A DNA stretch of 64,000 bases from JABDLO01 sp041749255 (GTDB lineage: Bacteria > Bacteroidota > Bacteroidia > Chitinophagales > Saprospiraceae): NCBI GenBank assembly GCA_041749255.1, contig JBGTBR010000001.1, forward strand, positions 1-64,000, read 5' to 3'. The position numbers and the translations under genes are program-made. The notes under the pieces are model-generated. The model was not told the DNA's origin. It was given only the letters and a program-made list of their open reading frames with translations, and did no database searches. Shown here piece after piece: positions 1 through 8,453 of the stretch. Position 1 is the stretch's first letter. The number at the start of each line of letters is the position of its first letter.

Positions 1-86
1 AAAATATCCGACATCTTATGTAGACATCGACCTTGTACCCTCGGATCAGGAACAAAGTCGAATATGTCTGTAATGTAGTTTTCCAT
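1..86 (-). CDS. ISAs1-family transposase, N-terminal fragment (runs off window)
   Basis: Reading leftwards from ATG at 86, an open frame of 28 codons continues to the window edge. It contains FVPDPRVQGR followed by HKMSDI. This matches the N-terminal signature of ISAs1/H-repeat transposases (F.DLPDPRV.GR..HKL.DIL), which belong to the DDE transposase class. An in-frame TGA lies two codons before the ATG, which fixes the start. Only the first residues are visible, so it cannot be told whether the element is intact. The bases to about 141 should hold the IS left end; no inverted repeat can be confirmed without the other end. Confidence 0.6.
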   Translation of the reverse strand, partial: MENYITDIFDFVPDPRVQGRCLHKMSDI

Positions 87-146
87 CCATCAAAAATAAC
101 ACATTACATTTAAGTGTCATATTTTGGTGCGGTTGCCCTAACTTCC

Positions 147-176
147 TTTGGATTTTTATTTATTTTTTAATCCAAA
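147..176. terminator. Hairpin between IS end and FMN reductase gene
   Basis: TTTGGATT (147-154) pairs with AATCCAAA (169-176) across a T-rich 14-base loop. It could end transcription coming out of or into the IS element. The stem is weak and AT-rich, so this is only a candidate. Confidence 0.3.
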
Positions 177-314
177 ACTTTCAAACTTGTACTTTTACAC
201 TTCAGTAATATTTTTTGCCAAACCAAAAAAATGGGACAACCTTGGAAAAATTTAAAACATATATCCCATAATTTTATTATTAGTCTTTATTCCATACATC
301 CAACTGATTATTTT

Positions 315-878
315 ATGATATTGATTATATCTGGCACTAACAGAAATGATAGTAACACGAAGCTTATTGCAGCCTACGTCATGCAATGTCTCGAAGAAGA
401 ATCCGATGAAAAGGTACATTTGCTTTCTTTAAATGAGATGCCTGAAGGACTTTTGACAGATAGTATGTATGATATTGTATCTCCTGAACTTGCAGCAATT
501 CAGGATTTATATGTGATCCCTTCCAGTAAATGGATAATTGTATCTCCAGAGTACAATGGTAGTTTTCCGGGGATTTTAAAATTGTTTATCGATGCCATCT
601 CTGTAAGAAAATACTTTGAAAACTTTGCTGAAAAGAATGTGGCATTGGTTGGTGTTGCATCTGGAAGAGGTGGCAATTTAAGAGGTCTGGAGCATTTAAC
701 AGGTATTTTGCATTATTTAAAAATGCATGTTTATTATCAGAAACTTCCTATAAGCAGAGTAGAGGAATTAGTTGATCATAATGGTGAGCTTGATCAGCTA
801 ACTCAAATTGAAATAAAAAATATGATCACCGGGTTTTTAAAATTTTCTAAAAACAATATTTCCAACATCCTAAAATAA
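315..878 (+). CDS. NADPH-dependent FMN reductase family protein
   Basis: A cytoplasmic flavodoxin-like protein of 187 residues that probably reduces FMN or quinones with NAD(P)H. The N-terminus MILIISGTNRNDSNT is the phosphate-binding loop of the family (SGS.R..S), and SPEYNGSFPGILKLFIDAI (about residue 78 on) is the conserved flavin-binding PEYN.S.PG.LK..ID motif. GVASGRGGNLRG follows. An in-frame ATG at 231 would add 28 residues without family character; the ATG at 315 puts the P-loop strand at the N-terminus and is preferred. A terminator-like hairpin directly follows the stop codon. The physiological substrate cannot be told. Confidence 0.85.
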   Translation: MILIISGTNRNDSNTKLIAAYVMQCLEEESDEKVHLLSLNEMPEGLLTDSMYDIVSPELAAIQDLYVIPSSKWIIVSPEYNGSFPGILKLFIDAISVRKYFENFAEKNVALVGVASGRGGNLRGLEHLTGILHYLKMHVYYQKLPISRVEELVDHNGELDQLTQIEIKNMITGFLKFSKNNISNILK

Positions 879-910
879 AAAGACCCAGCCAATTGGTCAG
901 GTCTTTTATT
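878..910. terminator. Bidirectional Rho-independent terminator
   Basis: AAAAGACC (878-885) pairs with GGTCTTTT (900-907), with a smaller palindrome CCAATTGG inside the loop. A/T tracts lie on both sides. It lies between two convergent genes, the FMN reductase (+) and the haloperoxidase-like gene (-), and can serve both. Confidence 0.7.
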
Positions 911-938
911 ATTATTTCGAAAGATTGTTATCAGAATA

Positions 939-2297
939 TCACTTCCAGGGAAGATTATTTATCTTCTGTCCAACCCTGAAACCCAGAGCCACTCCTGCAT
1001 CTGCATCCATTTGAAAATGAACTCCTAAAGGGATTCTACTGTAAGCATTTTCAAAAGCCATATCTTTTAGCCGTTGAAACCGTCGTGGAGTACCATTGAA
1101 TTCTGTGCGTCCCTGATGGGTGCGATCTGTAAAACTATAATTGGCACCAAATATATTTTCCAAAACTTCAGTAGCAGCTGCTCCGAATGTTGCGTGACCT
1201 GAAGGATAAGCAGGGAAGTTAGGGGTGAAAAAATTGCCGGAACCATCAGGACACATAATGGTATTCCAGTCTTCCTGCCCCATATGTCTTCTGATGTAAT
1301 CTACAGGCCTCAAATAGTTGTATTTATACTTCTCATACCAACATCTTACACCGGCATCGTTTAAACTCATTCCCACTTTTGCGTAGACGTATACTGCATC
1401 CATCATATCCATACTCTCCAATTGGATTAATTGATTTGAAATGGCTATAAATCGGGCAGAAGGCGTTAATGTAAGCGTAGGACAATCATCGCTCCAAAAT
1501 TCTGCAATCCATCTGTCTTCAGCACTTCCCCCTGATTTTATGTCATTGACAAGATTCATTGCAGCGAGAGCTTCTTCATATAATGGAGTGCCAGGAGTTG
1601 TTGTAAATTCATGAGGAGGAGCTACAACATCTGTTTCATCAGCAGCGAAAGTAAATGCTTTCCCCCAGTGTGGTAAGAGGGCAGGAGTATAGTCGGGATA
1701 AGTTGGTTGCCACATTTGAGCACCAAGTGGTGGAAAGTAACTGGGGTCTTCATTTTTTAAAAAAGCCTGATGACCCCATTTGTCCGCTACAGACCAACCA
1801 TATATGGTATTTGCTACATGTCTACCCCATTCGCTCGAACGGAAGAATACTTCAGGAGACACACGGCTTTGATAAATTTTGTTGTGGGTATTAACCAATT
1901 CCCTGATTCTGAACTGTTGGTTTGCAGGAGAAGTAGGAAAAAACAAGGTAAATGCAGTTTCATAAGCAGAATGAAGTGCAATTTCCCAATCGATATTTTC
2001 ACCAGAGCTGGGAGGAATCAAATTCAAACCATCATAAATATGCGCTATGGATTTGTATCTTCCCTGAAACCCGGGAACTACGGTTTCGTAGGCTATAAGT
2101 CCAATGTAACCTGAAGCCCGAGCAGATACAGGAGGTCTGTAACCTGCAGTAAATCGCTCTACGTCATTAAATAATTCATTCCACTTTAATGGTACTATAT
2201 AAGTGTATTCATTGGGAGTACTGGTATCAATAAATGTAACTTCCCTCTCACATGCAACAAAAAAAACTACAATAAATAAGTAAAGTAATTTCCTCAT
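939..2297 (-). CDS. Vanadium-dependent haloperoxidase / PAP2-superfamily lipoprotein
   Basis: A 452-residue exported protein. The N-terminus is a lipoprotein signal with cysteine at about residue 16 (FFVACERE). The C-terminal half carries the three-part active site of the vanadium haloperoxidase/acid phosphatase superfamily: K..K...LRP (KYKYNYLRP), PSGHATFGAAA and SR(I)..G.H (SRIPLGVHF). These bind vanadate or phosphate. Family members either oxidise halides with hydrogen peroxide or act as phosphatases, and sequence alone does not decide. It follows a small lipoprotein gene by 22 bases on the same strand, so the two are probably co-transcribed. It ends at the shared terminator. Confidence 0.85.
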   Translation of the reverse strand: MRKLLYLFIVVFFVACEREVTFIDTSTPNEYTYIVPLKWNELFNDVERFTAGYRPPVSARASGYIGLIAYETVVPGFQGRYKSIAHIYDGLNLIPPSSGENIDWEIALHSAYETAFTLFFPTSPANQQFRIRELVNTHNKIYQSRVSPEVFFRSSEWGRHVANTIYGWSVADKWGHQAFLKNEDPSYFPPLGAQMWQPTYPDYTPALLPHWGKAFTFAADETDVVAPPHEFTTTPGTPLYEEALAAMNLVNDIKSGGSAEDRWIAEFWSDDCPTLTLTPSARFIAISNQLIQLESMDMMDAVYVYAKVGMSLNDAGVRCWYEKYKYNYLRPVDYIRRHMGQEDWNTIMCPDGSGNFFTPNFPAYPSGHATFGAAATEVLENIFGANYSFTDRTHQGRTEFNGTPRRFQRLKDMAFENAYSRIPLGVHFQMDADAGVALGFRVGQKINNLPWK

Positions 2298-2319
2298 ATC
2301 AGTTAATTTATATCATTAT

Positions 2320-2811
2320 TCAAGAGCACGGCTTCTCAATAATAGTGAAAAGTTCTTGATTTATTGAATCCAATCGTGCTTTATCTGTTTTCTCTAACTT
2401 CATCAAAAGTTGAATTTTTTCATCTTCCAATTCTTTGAGCTGGCCGGATATTTTCAATATAGTTACTACTGTAAGTGAATCTTGAATTTCAACCTTCCTC
2501 AGCTCTTTCTTTATGTTTTCATCAAGGCGATTATACCATTTGAAAATTCTTATCAATGGAGCATTAGAAAGTTGGAGAAGGTTTCTTTTTTCCCTCTCAG
2601 GCATTTCAGGAGGCACATTTGCTTCCAATAATGTATTAAAAGTATTCCATTTTATGGTAATGGAGTCTTTTAAAATTTCAGTTTCGCATAGTAGATTATG
2701 AACCTTATAAGAAACATCCTTCAACCTGTTTTCTATTTTTTCGGAATCATTATTCCGACATCCCAAAAAAAAAAGGTAAATTGTTAAAAATGAAATCAAT
2801 ACCTTTTTCAT
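2320..2811 (-). CDS. Small lipoprotein, coiled-coil, function unknown
   Basis: A 163-residue protein not recognised as any named family. It begins MKKVLISFLTIYLFFLGCRNN, a signal peptide with lipobox cysteine at residue 18. The rest is charged and helical, with a likely coiled coil toward the C-terminus (LKELEDEKIQLLMKLEKTD). It lies 22 bases before the haloperoxidase-like gene and about 60 bases after the folate-enzyme gene, all on the minus strand. It probably sits on the periplasmic face of a membrane. Confidence 0.65.
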   Translation of the reverse strand: MKKVLISFLTIYLFFLGCRNNDSEKIENRLKDVSYKVHNLLCETEILKDSITIKWNTFNTLLEANVPPEMPEREKRNLLQLSNAPLIRIFKWYNRLDENIKKELRKVEIQDSLTVVTILKISGQLKELEDEKIQLLMKLEKTDKARLDSINQELFTIIEKPCS

Positions 2812-2870
2812 GAAGTCATGATGTTCTATTTAATCAGCAAATTTAATAAAACTAATAGATTTTGATAATC

Positions 2871-3446
2871 TTAACAAAATATTTTTTTTACTTGTACATC
2901 GTGATTTTCTAAGGGCAATATATTATATAACTGGGATGGATAACATATTCCAGATGAAAAGAGCGATGGATTGTTGCTGAGAAAGTAATCGTAAAATCCT
3001 CCTCCGTACCCAAGTCGGTAACCATTTTTTTCAAAAGCAAGGCCGGGTACTACAACAGCATCAATCAGATCGTCGTAAATTTGTTCTTTTTCCGGAACAA
3101 ATGTTCCAAACTTGTCTCTTTTTAAACCTTCACCTTTGCTATACCTTAATGAAACCATTTTTGGCCGATGTAAAACTTTTGGAACTACTACAGTCATATT
3201 GTAGTCATGAGCCATTTTTATTAACCAGGAAGTCTCTAATTCGCTACCCATTGATATGTAGACATGTATTACTTTTACAGACCTTTGTAACAGAACAGTC
3301 CAAAGTGATTCGCAAATTCTGGCAGAGTGTTGTTTGCGATATTCTAACGGCAGGTTATTCCTTTGGAGTAACAATTGTTTTCTGACCGTCTTTTTGTCAG
3401 TGGATGATATGCTTTTGGCTTCTAAAAACTCTTTACATAATTCCAT
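2871..3446 (-). CDS. 5-formyltetrahydrofolate cyclo-ligase
   Basis: A 191-residue cytoplasmic enzyme that converts 5-formyl-THF to 5,10-methenyl-THF with ATP. Visible family features are the N-terminal basic region KKTVRKQLLLQRNNL, the ATP/folate region with PGLAFEKNGYRLGYGGGFYDYFL (conserved G.R.G.G.G.YD near residues 140-155) and a catalytic-site PK.L segment. Length fits the family. The C-terminus is slightly short and lacks the usual E..P....D.....D.V.T tail in full form, retaining ILPLENHDVQV. The region 5' of it is AT-rich with no obvious promoter. Confidence 0.88.
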   Translation of the reverse strand: MELCKEFLEAKSISSTDKKTVRKQLLLQRNNLPLEYRKQHSARICESLWTVLLQRSVKVIHVYISMGSELETSWLIKMAHDYNMTVVVPKVLHRPKMVSLRYSKGEGLKRDKFGTFVPEKEQIYDDLIDAVVVPGLAFEKNGYRLGYGGGFYDYFLSNNPSLFSSGICYPSQLYNILPLENHDVQVKKIFC

Positions 3447-3813
3447 CTCAAGTCTGATAACTAACTTTACAAATTAATATTTATCTGTAAATATAAACAT
3501 TATATATAATAAAATAATAATATGTTAAATTTTTTATTTTAAATGTATTTGAAGAAGAAGGTAGTGTTCAATCTTATGAAATAAAGCTAATATGGGCATC
3601 TATCTCACAGAGCTGTTTTTTTAAAAAATTTTGAGATCTGAAATCAAATATTTTCTTCCTGACATACTACTTTACATCGAGTCATAGGTATTCCCACTAA
3701 AATGATCTTAATAAATGGGGTCGCATGAAAATATTTTACAAAAATGATATAGTGTACTAAATACTTATCCATCGATGCCCATCATTTTGAATGTAAGCAT
3801 TATATTTACATAT
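3447..3813. other. Non-coding, AT-rich spacer
   Basis: This lies between the divergent cyclo-ligase (-) and small OB-like gene (+). The stretch 3480-3545 is extremely A/T-rich. No ORF with family character, no convincing hairpin and no TAnnTTTG element was seen. Confidence 0.5.
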
Positions 3814-4041
3814 ATGGAAAAGGTCAACATAGAAGGTAATATACATTATCACGATATAGAAGGTGGATTTTGGGGTATTCTTTCTGATGATGGAAATAAA
3901 TACATGCCTGTCAATATGCCAAATCAGTTAAAAACAGTGGGAGCCAGAATCCGGGTAAGAGCACGGATACTTCAAGATTTCGTATCAAGTCATATGTGGG
4001 GAGATCCTATAGAGATTATTTCATTTGAAACCATTGCCTGA
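3814..4041 (+). CDS. Small conserved protein, probable beta-barrel
   Basis: A 75-residue protein starting MEKVNIEGNIHYHDIEGGFWGI. An upstream in-frame ATG at 3775 would add 13 hydrophobic residues; the ATG at 3814 gives the start typical of this small family. The pattern (GGFWGI..DDG..Y.P.N.P..L...G..V...A.........MWG.P.EI) alternates like an OB-like beta-barrel, and I recall similar stand-alone proteins of about 70 residues in many bacteria without a known function. No neighbour suggests a role. Confidence 0.65.
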   Translation: MEKVNIEGNIHYHDIEGGFWGILSDDGNKYMPVNMPNQLKTVGARIRVRARILQDFVSSHMWGDPIEIISFETIA

Positions 4042-4067
4042 TTATAAACTCAGGAAAGCTACAGCTA

Positions 4068-4640
4068 TTAATATGTTAAAAAGATTAGTTCTCCATCTTC
4101 ATCATAGGTAATGGTGACAGGAGGAAGTTGATCCGATATGAGGTCTCTTTTGTGTCGGCAGATGTAGTTTCCTTTGTGGATGAAGGCTGGATGTATATTT
4201 TGGTATGAATTGGGAATGATAGTGGATGAAAATTGTGCAGGAGTTATGATGAGAGGAGATCCTAAAAGTCGAATGACTGTTTTACAAAAAACATCATTGG
4301 TGATATTGACACCAATGCCGGGAAAATAGCAGTGAACATACTCAGGGAGATGATTACTACCCGGGTGTATAACTGTAAGAGGATGATGGTGGTATACCAA
4401 AAGTGTCTCGATACGTGGATGAATACGGGGTATGTATTTTTTTATCATTTTTAAACCACTTGCCAGGAGTGTGAAAGTATGTTGACCTGAGTGATTGGCA
4501 ACCAATTCTTTAAGTTTTTTGCACGCTTTCTTATTGTACATATTGCATCCTGCAGCCCAAATGGTATCGGTTGGAAATACAATAATTCCATCTTGTTCCA
4601 GTGTCCCGATAACTTCGTGCATTTTATCTTCAAATACCAT
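4068..4640 (-). CDS. Divergent YrdC/Sua5-like protein (TsaC homologue with lost motifs)
   Basis: A 190-residue protein with the fold signature of threonylcarbamoyl-AMP synthase. GIIVFPTDTIWAAGC (residues 18-32) corresponds to G.I..PTDT.WG.GC, HHPLTVIHPG to KPLT.I, and GVNITND to GIR.T. However, the substrate-binding K.R..SKSM segment is replaced by VANHSGQHTF (47-56), and the STSAN motif by ITPAQ (132-136). The canonical enzyme makes the N6-threonylcarbamoyl group for tRNA; this copy may have lost that reaction. Start could also be the ATG at 4622. No paralogue lies in the window. Confidence 0.7.
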   Translation of the reverse strand: MVFEDKMHEVIGTLEQDGIIVFPTDTIWAAGCNMYNKKACKKLKELVANHSGQHTFTLLASGLKMIKKYIPRIHPRIETLLVYHHHPLTVIHPGSNHLPEYVHCYFPGIGVNITNDVFCKTVIRLLGSPLIITPAQFSSTIIPNSYQNIHPAFIHKGNYICRHKRDLISDQLPPVTITYDEDGELIFLTY

Positions 4641-5081
4641 ATATACAAGGGGTTATCATATATTCAATTAGATTTCTATTCTCTTCATATTATGGAGAAT
4701 GGCTTCAAAATTTTATTGCTGCTATAGCAATCGTACGCATTGCCCGAATTTTTTGGTAAAAGATTGAAAAAGTGGACTCCCTATTTCTATCTTGGCGTCA
4801 ATTGAACGTATCGTATTTGTATTTCATTATCCATGAATTGTTAATTTAAAAAAGTGATCATGGGCTTTGGTGTAGACATTCCACTTTTTAAGAAATTCAT
4901 TGTCATTTTGTGATATTAGTAAGATGGCATAAAATACGACAAAGAATTCATCGGCTATTTATGACCACTCTCGAAGTTTAGAATGAGGTTTAGGTTTATT
5001 CAGGAATGAGGTTTGAACAAGTTATGCAAAACAACGGAATTAAAATATACGTTAATACATGAGGAAAGAACAAAAGGCGTA
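4641..5081. other. Non-coding spacer with short direct repeat
   Basis: Between the YrdC-like gene (-) and the PKD protein (+). The only structure seen is GAATGAGGTTT at 4981-4991 and again at 5004-5014, just before the PKD gene. A similar word, AAATGAGGTTGAGGTTTATT, recurs at 42647-42666. Confidence 0.45.
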
Positions 5082-7337
5082 ATGGTAGAAAGGATAATTT
5101 TTTCATTATTAATTGTATTAGTATTAGGTGGTCAGTTGGATTCTAGACACATTGTAGGGGGTGATGTGGTTTACAATTGCCTGGGTGTAGACACAGTCAA
5201 CAATGTAGTAAGTTATGAAATCATCTTTACCTTGTATAGAGACGCTTTTGGTGGAGGAGCTGGATTTGATACCGATGCTTCTTTTGGAATATTCACCGGC
5301 AATGGCAATAATTGGTCTCATTTTCGATCAGTTGAGAATCAAAGCGCCTCTGATATCAGTGTGGTAGATATTGTGGGAATAAATCCGTGTTTGCGTATTC
5401 CCCCCAATATAAGAGTTGAAAAAGGGATCTACAGATTTGATGTCACCCTACCAATTTCGACTCAAACATACATGATTGCTTATCAGCGTTGTTGCCGGAA
5501 TAATACTATAAATAACATTAATGAACCCGATCAGACCGGAGCGGCTTTCACAGCTGAAATAACCCCATTGGCACAACGCACATGTAATAGCAGTCCAAAG
5601 TTCACCAATTTTCCTCCGATAGTTATCTGTTTAGGAGAGAGGCTCAATTTTGATCATTCTGCTTTTGATTCGGAAGGAGATCAATTGGTTTATGAGTTTT
5701 GTGCTCCTCTTCAGGCCGGTGGACAGGATGGGGTAAGTGGTGGAGACCCAAGAAGTTGTAATGGAGTGATTCCCGATCCAAGGAGGTGCCCCCCTCCTTA
5801 CAGTGAGGTATCTTTCAGGCAACCCACATTTACGGCAGTGAATCCTTTAGGTGGAGATCCCAGAATATCTATAAATCCTGAAACCGGCCTGATAACCGGG
5901 ATTCCGAATACCCAAGGTCAATTTGTAGTGGGGGTCTGTGTTAAGGAATTTAGGAATGGGGAACTCATTGGGAGCATTAGACGGGATTTTCAATTCAATG
6001 TAGCTCAGTGTGATCAGGACGTTCTTGCCGACATTGAATCGGATATGATAGTCGATGGTGAAAGGCACCTCATCAATTCTTGTGGTGAGAATTCAATAAC
6101 CTTTATTAATCGGAGTAGAGAACAGCAAAACATTTTTTCCTACTATTGGAATTTTACTGTAAATGGAAATGAAGAGATAAGAGAAACCAGAGATGCTACG
6201 ATAACGTTTCCTGGCATTGGACAGTATACTGGAAAGATGATTATCAATAGGGGGACAGAATGCGCAGACTCTGCTACAATTTCAGTGAATGTTTTCCCCT
6301 CTATTACCGCTGATTTTGCATTTGATTATGATACATGTGTAGCGGGTCCGGTGGCGTTTCGAGACCTGTCTGAAAGTGAAGCAGGACCTATTATATTAAG
6401 GAGATGGTCATTTGGAGATGGTGACAACTCATCAATTAGTGATCCGGTGCATGAATATGCATTTCCGGGTTTGTATCCTGTTAAAATAGCAGTTGAGGAT
6501 GATAATGAATGCAAGGACTCTATTATACAATCACTTTCATGGCAGCCTGTACCATCACTTATTGTTGTGGAACCCACATCATTTGTAGGTTGTAAACCAG
6601 CAAATATATTTTTTGATAACCTCTCTTTTCCCATTGATTCTACATATGATATACTTTGGGATTTTGGCGATGGAAATACAAGCGGAGAAATAAGCCCCAC
6701 CCATATCTTTGAAGAAGAAGGAATTTACAATGTCATGGTAAGCATAACTTCTCCTGTAGGATGTACAGTTCAGAGAAGTTTTCCGTCATGGATAAGAGTA
6801 GAACCAAGTCCTACAGCAGATTTTACTTTTACACCTCAACAACCGAGTGCATTTAATAAAGAGGTTTCCTTTACAGATCAATCAATAGATGCCATTTATT
6901 GGCAATGGAATTTTAGCAATATATCCAGTTCTCTGCAAAGAAATCCCATATATGCTTTTCCCGATACAGGACTTTATTTTGTTGAATTGGTGGTATTAAA
7001 TGAACGGTCATGCCCAGATACTTCATTTCAGCTTATTGATGTTACACCACTGTCCTCCATTTTTTTTCCCAACGCATTCACACCCAATAATGATGGGCTA
7101 AATGACGAATTTAAAGGCAAAGGATTTTTTGACGGCATCAGAAATTACCGCATATCCATATTTAGTCGGTGGGGAGAGCAATTATTTTATTCTGAAAACC
7201 CAAATTTAGGATGGAACGGCAGGAAGAACAATAATGGAGAAGAATTGCCACCTGGTGTATACGTATATGCCATAACCTATATCGGTCCGCGAGGTGAAAT
7301 TGTCAATGATAAAGGCCATGTAACCCTTGTGAGGTGA
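5082..7337 (+). CDS. Secreted PKD-domain protein with type IX secretion (gliding-motility type B) C-terminal domain
   Basis: A 751-residue exported surface protein. From ATG 5082 it has a signal peptide (MVERIIFSLLIVLVLGG) followed by SRHIVGGDVVYNCLG, the usual opening of this Bacteroidota family. Two or three PKD repeats are visible (RRWSFGDGD..., DILWDFGDGN..., and a weaker QWNFSN unit). The last ~90 residues begin FFPNAFTPNNDGLNDEFK and hold ISIFSRWGEQLF, GWNG and LPPGVYVYAITY, the CHU/TIGR04131-like domain that directs secretion through the type IX system and surface display. The ATG at 5013 would place 23 hydrophilic residues before the signal peptide and is rejected. Confidence 0.88.
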   Translation: MVERIIFSLLIVLVLGGQLDSRHIVGGDVVYNCLGVDTVNNVVSYEIIFTLYRDAFGGGAGFDTDASFGIFTGNGNNWSHFRSVENQSASDISVVDIVGINPCLRIPPNIRVEKGIYRFDVTLPISTQTYMIAYQRCCRNNTINNINEPDQTGAAFTAEITPLAQRTCNSSPKFTNFPPIVICLGERLNFDHSAFDSEGDQLVYEFCAPLQAGGQDGVSGGDPRSCNGVIPDPRRCPPPYSEVSFRQPTFTAVNPLGGDPRISINPETGLITGIPNTQGQFVVGVCVKEFRNGELIGSIRRDFQFNVAQCDQDVLADIESDMIVDGERHLINSCGENSITFINRSREQQNIFSYYWNFTVNGNEEIRETRDATITFPGIGQYTGKMIINRGTECADSATISVNVFPSITADFAFDYDTCVAGPVAFRDLSESEAGPIILRRWSFGDGDNSSISDPVHEYAFPGLYPVKIAVEDDNECKDSIIQSLSWQPVPSLIVVEPTSFVGCKPANIFFDNLSFPIDSTYDILWDFGDGNTSGEISPTHIFEEEGIYNVMVSITSPVGCTVQRSFPSWIRVEPSPTADFTFTPQQPSAFNKEVSFTDQSIDAIYWQWNFSNISSSLQRNPIYAFPDTGLYFVELVVLNERSCPDTSFQLIDVTPLSSIFFPNAFTPNNDGLNDEFKGKGFFDGIRNYRISIFSRWGEQLFYSENPNLGWNGRKNNNGEELPPGVYVYAITYIGPRGEIVNDKGHVTLVR

Positions 7338-7398
7338 ATGAAAATGCAGGTTTAGTCTTAATGCACTTGTCCGAGAGAAATTACTTGAAATCTTAGCA

Positions 7399-7623
7399 TC
7401 TTTAACAGAAAAATTTCACGATGAGGCGCTGAGTCACGAAGCAAACTCTTAAAGTCAAGGTAGGAAGCCAAAAATAATCTTTTATGTTGAGACTGATGTT
7501 TTTTATACAAGTATGGATTTTAAGAGCTTATTTATTCAATATATTACAATTTACAGATGTAGTCTTGATGAGACTTTGAGGGAAAAATTTCACGCAGAGC
7601 CGCAGGGTCGCAAAGCATAGTCT
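7399..7623. repeat. ~225-bp dispersed repeat, copy A
   Basis: It aligns along its full length with 9731-9955 in the same orientation. Shared blocks are GCAAACTCTTAAAGTCAAGG, TTGAGACTGATGTTT, TTATACA.GTAT and TTTTAAGAGC. Each copy carries a degenerate ~30-base word (AAATTTCACGCAGAGCCGCAG... CGCAAAGCA) at both ends, in direct orientation. The two copies bracket the lipoprotein island 7733-9399. Confidence 0.8.
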
Positions 7624-7646
7624 GGAACACTTAAATATTTCAAAAG

Positions 7647-7672
7647 CAGATACTACAAAGATGTAGTATCTG
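7647..7672. terminator. Terminator behind lipoprotein paralogue 2
   Basis: CAGATACTAC (7647-7656) pairs perfectly with GTAGTATCTG (7663-7672) over a 6-base loop. It lies downstream of the minus-strand gene 7733-8158. The same 10-bp stem is found behind its paralogue at 8371-8399. It is flanked by T-rich DNA on both sides. Confidence 0.7.
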
Positions 7673-7732
7673 TTTATTTTAGATATAGTGAAAAACCATT
7701 TCTTATTATGAAACTTTGCACTTCCAATTATA

Positions 7733-8158
7733 TCATTCAACGGGATCATCCCAAAAGCTGAAATACCTGGGAAATTTTTTACCATATTCCCTGTAAATGG
7801 CCAACCTTTCTTCATTGCTTTTTCCCTGGGCTTCCTCATAAGCCTGCTGAAAAACTGCTTTACCAAATTCTACATCTTGCAAAGATTCCTTTTCAACTTT
7901 AAGCAACTCCCTGGCGTTCTCAACTAAATTTTTCCATTTCTCCCAATCTTCATCAGTCACCTCATTCCAATTTATATCTTTATAAAAGTCGCCTCCGCCA
8001 TAGATAAAAAATCGATCAAATACTCCTGCTTCTACAGCGTATTGTTTGAATTTTTCGGCGGTTGCAGAACTTTCATCCAGGTTTTGTTTGCAGGAAATGA
8101 TAAGTAGTAATAAACTAAACACAAAAACACAGTGGTGGATATAATATTTTTTCATCAC
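7733..8158 (-). CDS. Lipoprotein paralogue 2 (island), function unknown
   Basis: A 141-residue lipoprotein (SLLLLIISCKQN, lipobox cysteine near residue 23). It is clearly related to the neighbour 8454-8876. Both share AEKFK..A..AGVFDR, the acidic-tryptophan block W.E.TDEDWE.WKN.VE, GKS..E...IYR and the C-terminal P..F..WDDP. No named family is recognised. It has its own upstream region with two 10-bp repeats (8318-8340) and its own terminator, so it is probably a separate transcription unit made by tandem duplication. Confidence 0.7.
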   Translation of the reverse strand: MMKKYYIHHCVFVFSLLLLIISCKQNLDESSATAEKFKQYAVEAGVFDRFFIYGGGDFYKDINWNEVTDEDWEKWKNLVENARELLKVEKESLQDVEFGKAVFQQAYEEAQGKSNEERLAIYREYGKKFPRYFSFWDDPVE

Positions 8159-8317
8159 TTTAATATTTTTAATTTTTCACTCTTTGTTCATGACTCTTTG
8201 AAGATTTAATTTCTTTATGTAACCATTCTGCTTTAGCAGTCTACAAATTTGAGCCCTATTTAATTTTATAAGGATTTGAATTATACTTGTAATTACAAAA
8301 CCAGTTATAAAAAACAT

Positions 8318-8340
8318 TTAAACAGATCAAAACAGATCAA
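8318..8340 (-). promoter_or_regulatory. Two-unit 10-bp direct repeat upstream of lipoprotein paralogue 2
   Basis: Read on the minus strand this is TTGATCTGTTTTGATCTGTT followed by TAAA: two units of TGATCTGTTT at 10-base period. It lies about 160 bases before the start at 8158. The related three-unit array at 9591-9623 lies at a similar distance before the other transcription unit of the island, which suggests a shared activator or repressor site. Confidence 0.45.
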
Positions 8341-8370
8341 TGGAGTTAAAATTTTACGCTGAATTGTAAA

Positions 8371-8399
8371 AACAGATACTACCGGAAGTAGTATCTGTT
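8371..8399. terminator. Terminator behind lipoprotein paralogue 1
   Basis: AACAGATACTAC (8371-8382) pairs with GTAGTATCTGTT (8388-8399) over the tight loop CGGAA. It follows the stop of the minus-strand gene 8454-8876 and repeats the stem of the hairpin at 7647-7672. Confidence 0.75.
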
Positions 8400-8453
8400 A
8401 ATAATATATCAATGGATAATCCTTGATAGATTAATCTTAAAATTAAATCAATA

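Larger units (their letters stand above)
7338..7732. other. Intergenic region: repeat copy A and terminator
   Basis: This holds the left copy of the 225-bp repeat (7399-7623) and the terminator hairpin 7647-7672. No credible gene lies in it. Confidence 0.6.

Noticed and set aside
231..314. Upstream extension of the FMN reductase
   Set aside because: The 28 extra residues do not fit the family; the flavodoxin-like strand starts at the ATG at 315.
7528..7866. 112-codon minus-strand frame
   Set aside because: It overlaps repeat copy A, the terminator and the 3' end of the lipoprotein gene in another frame.
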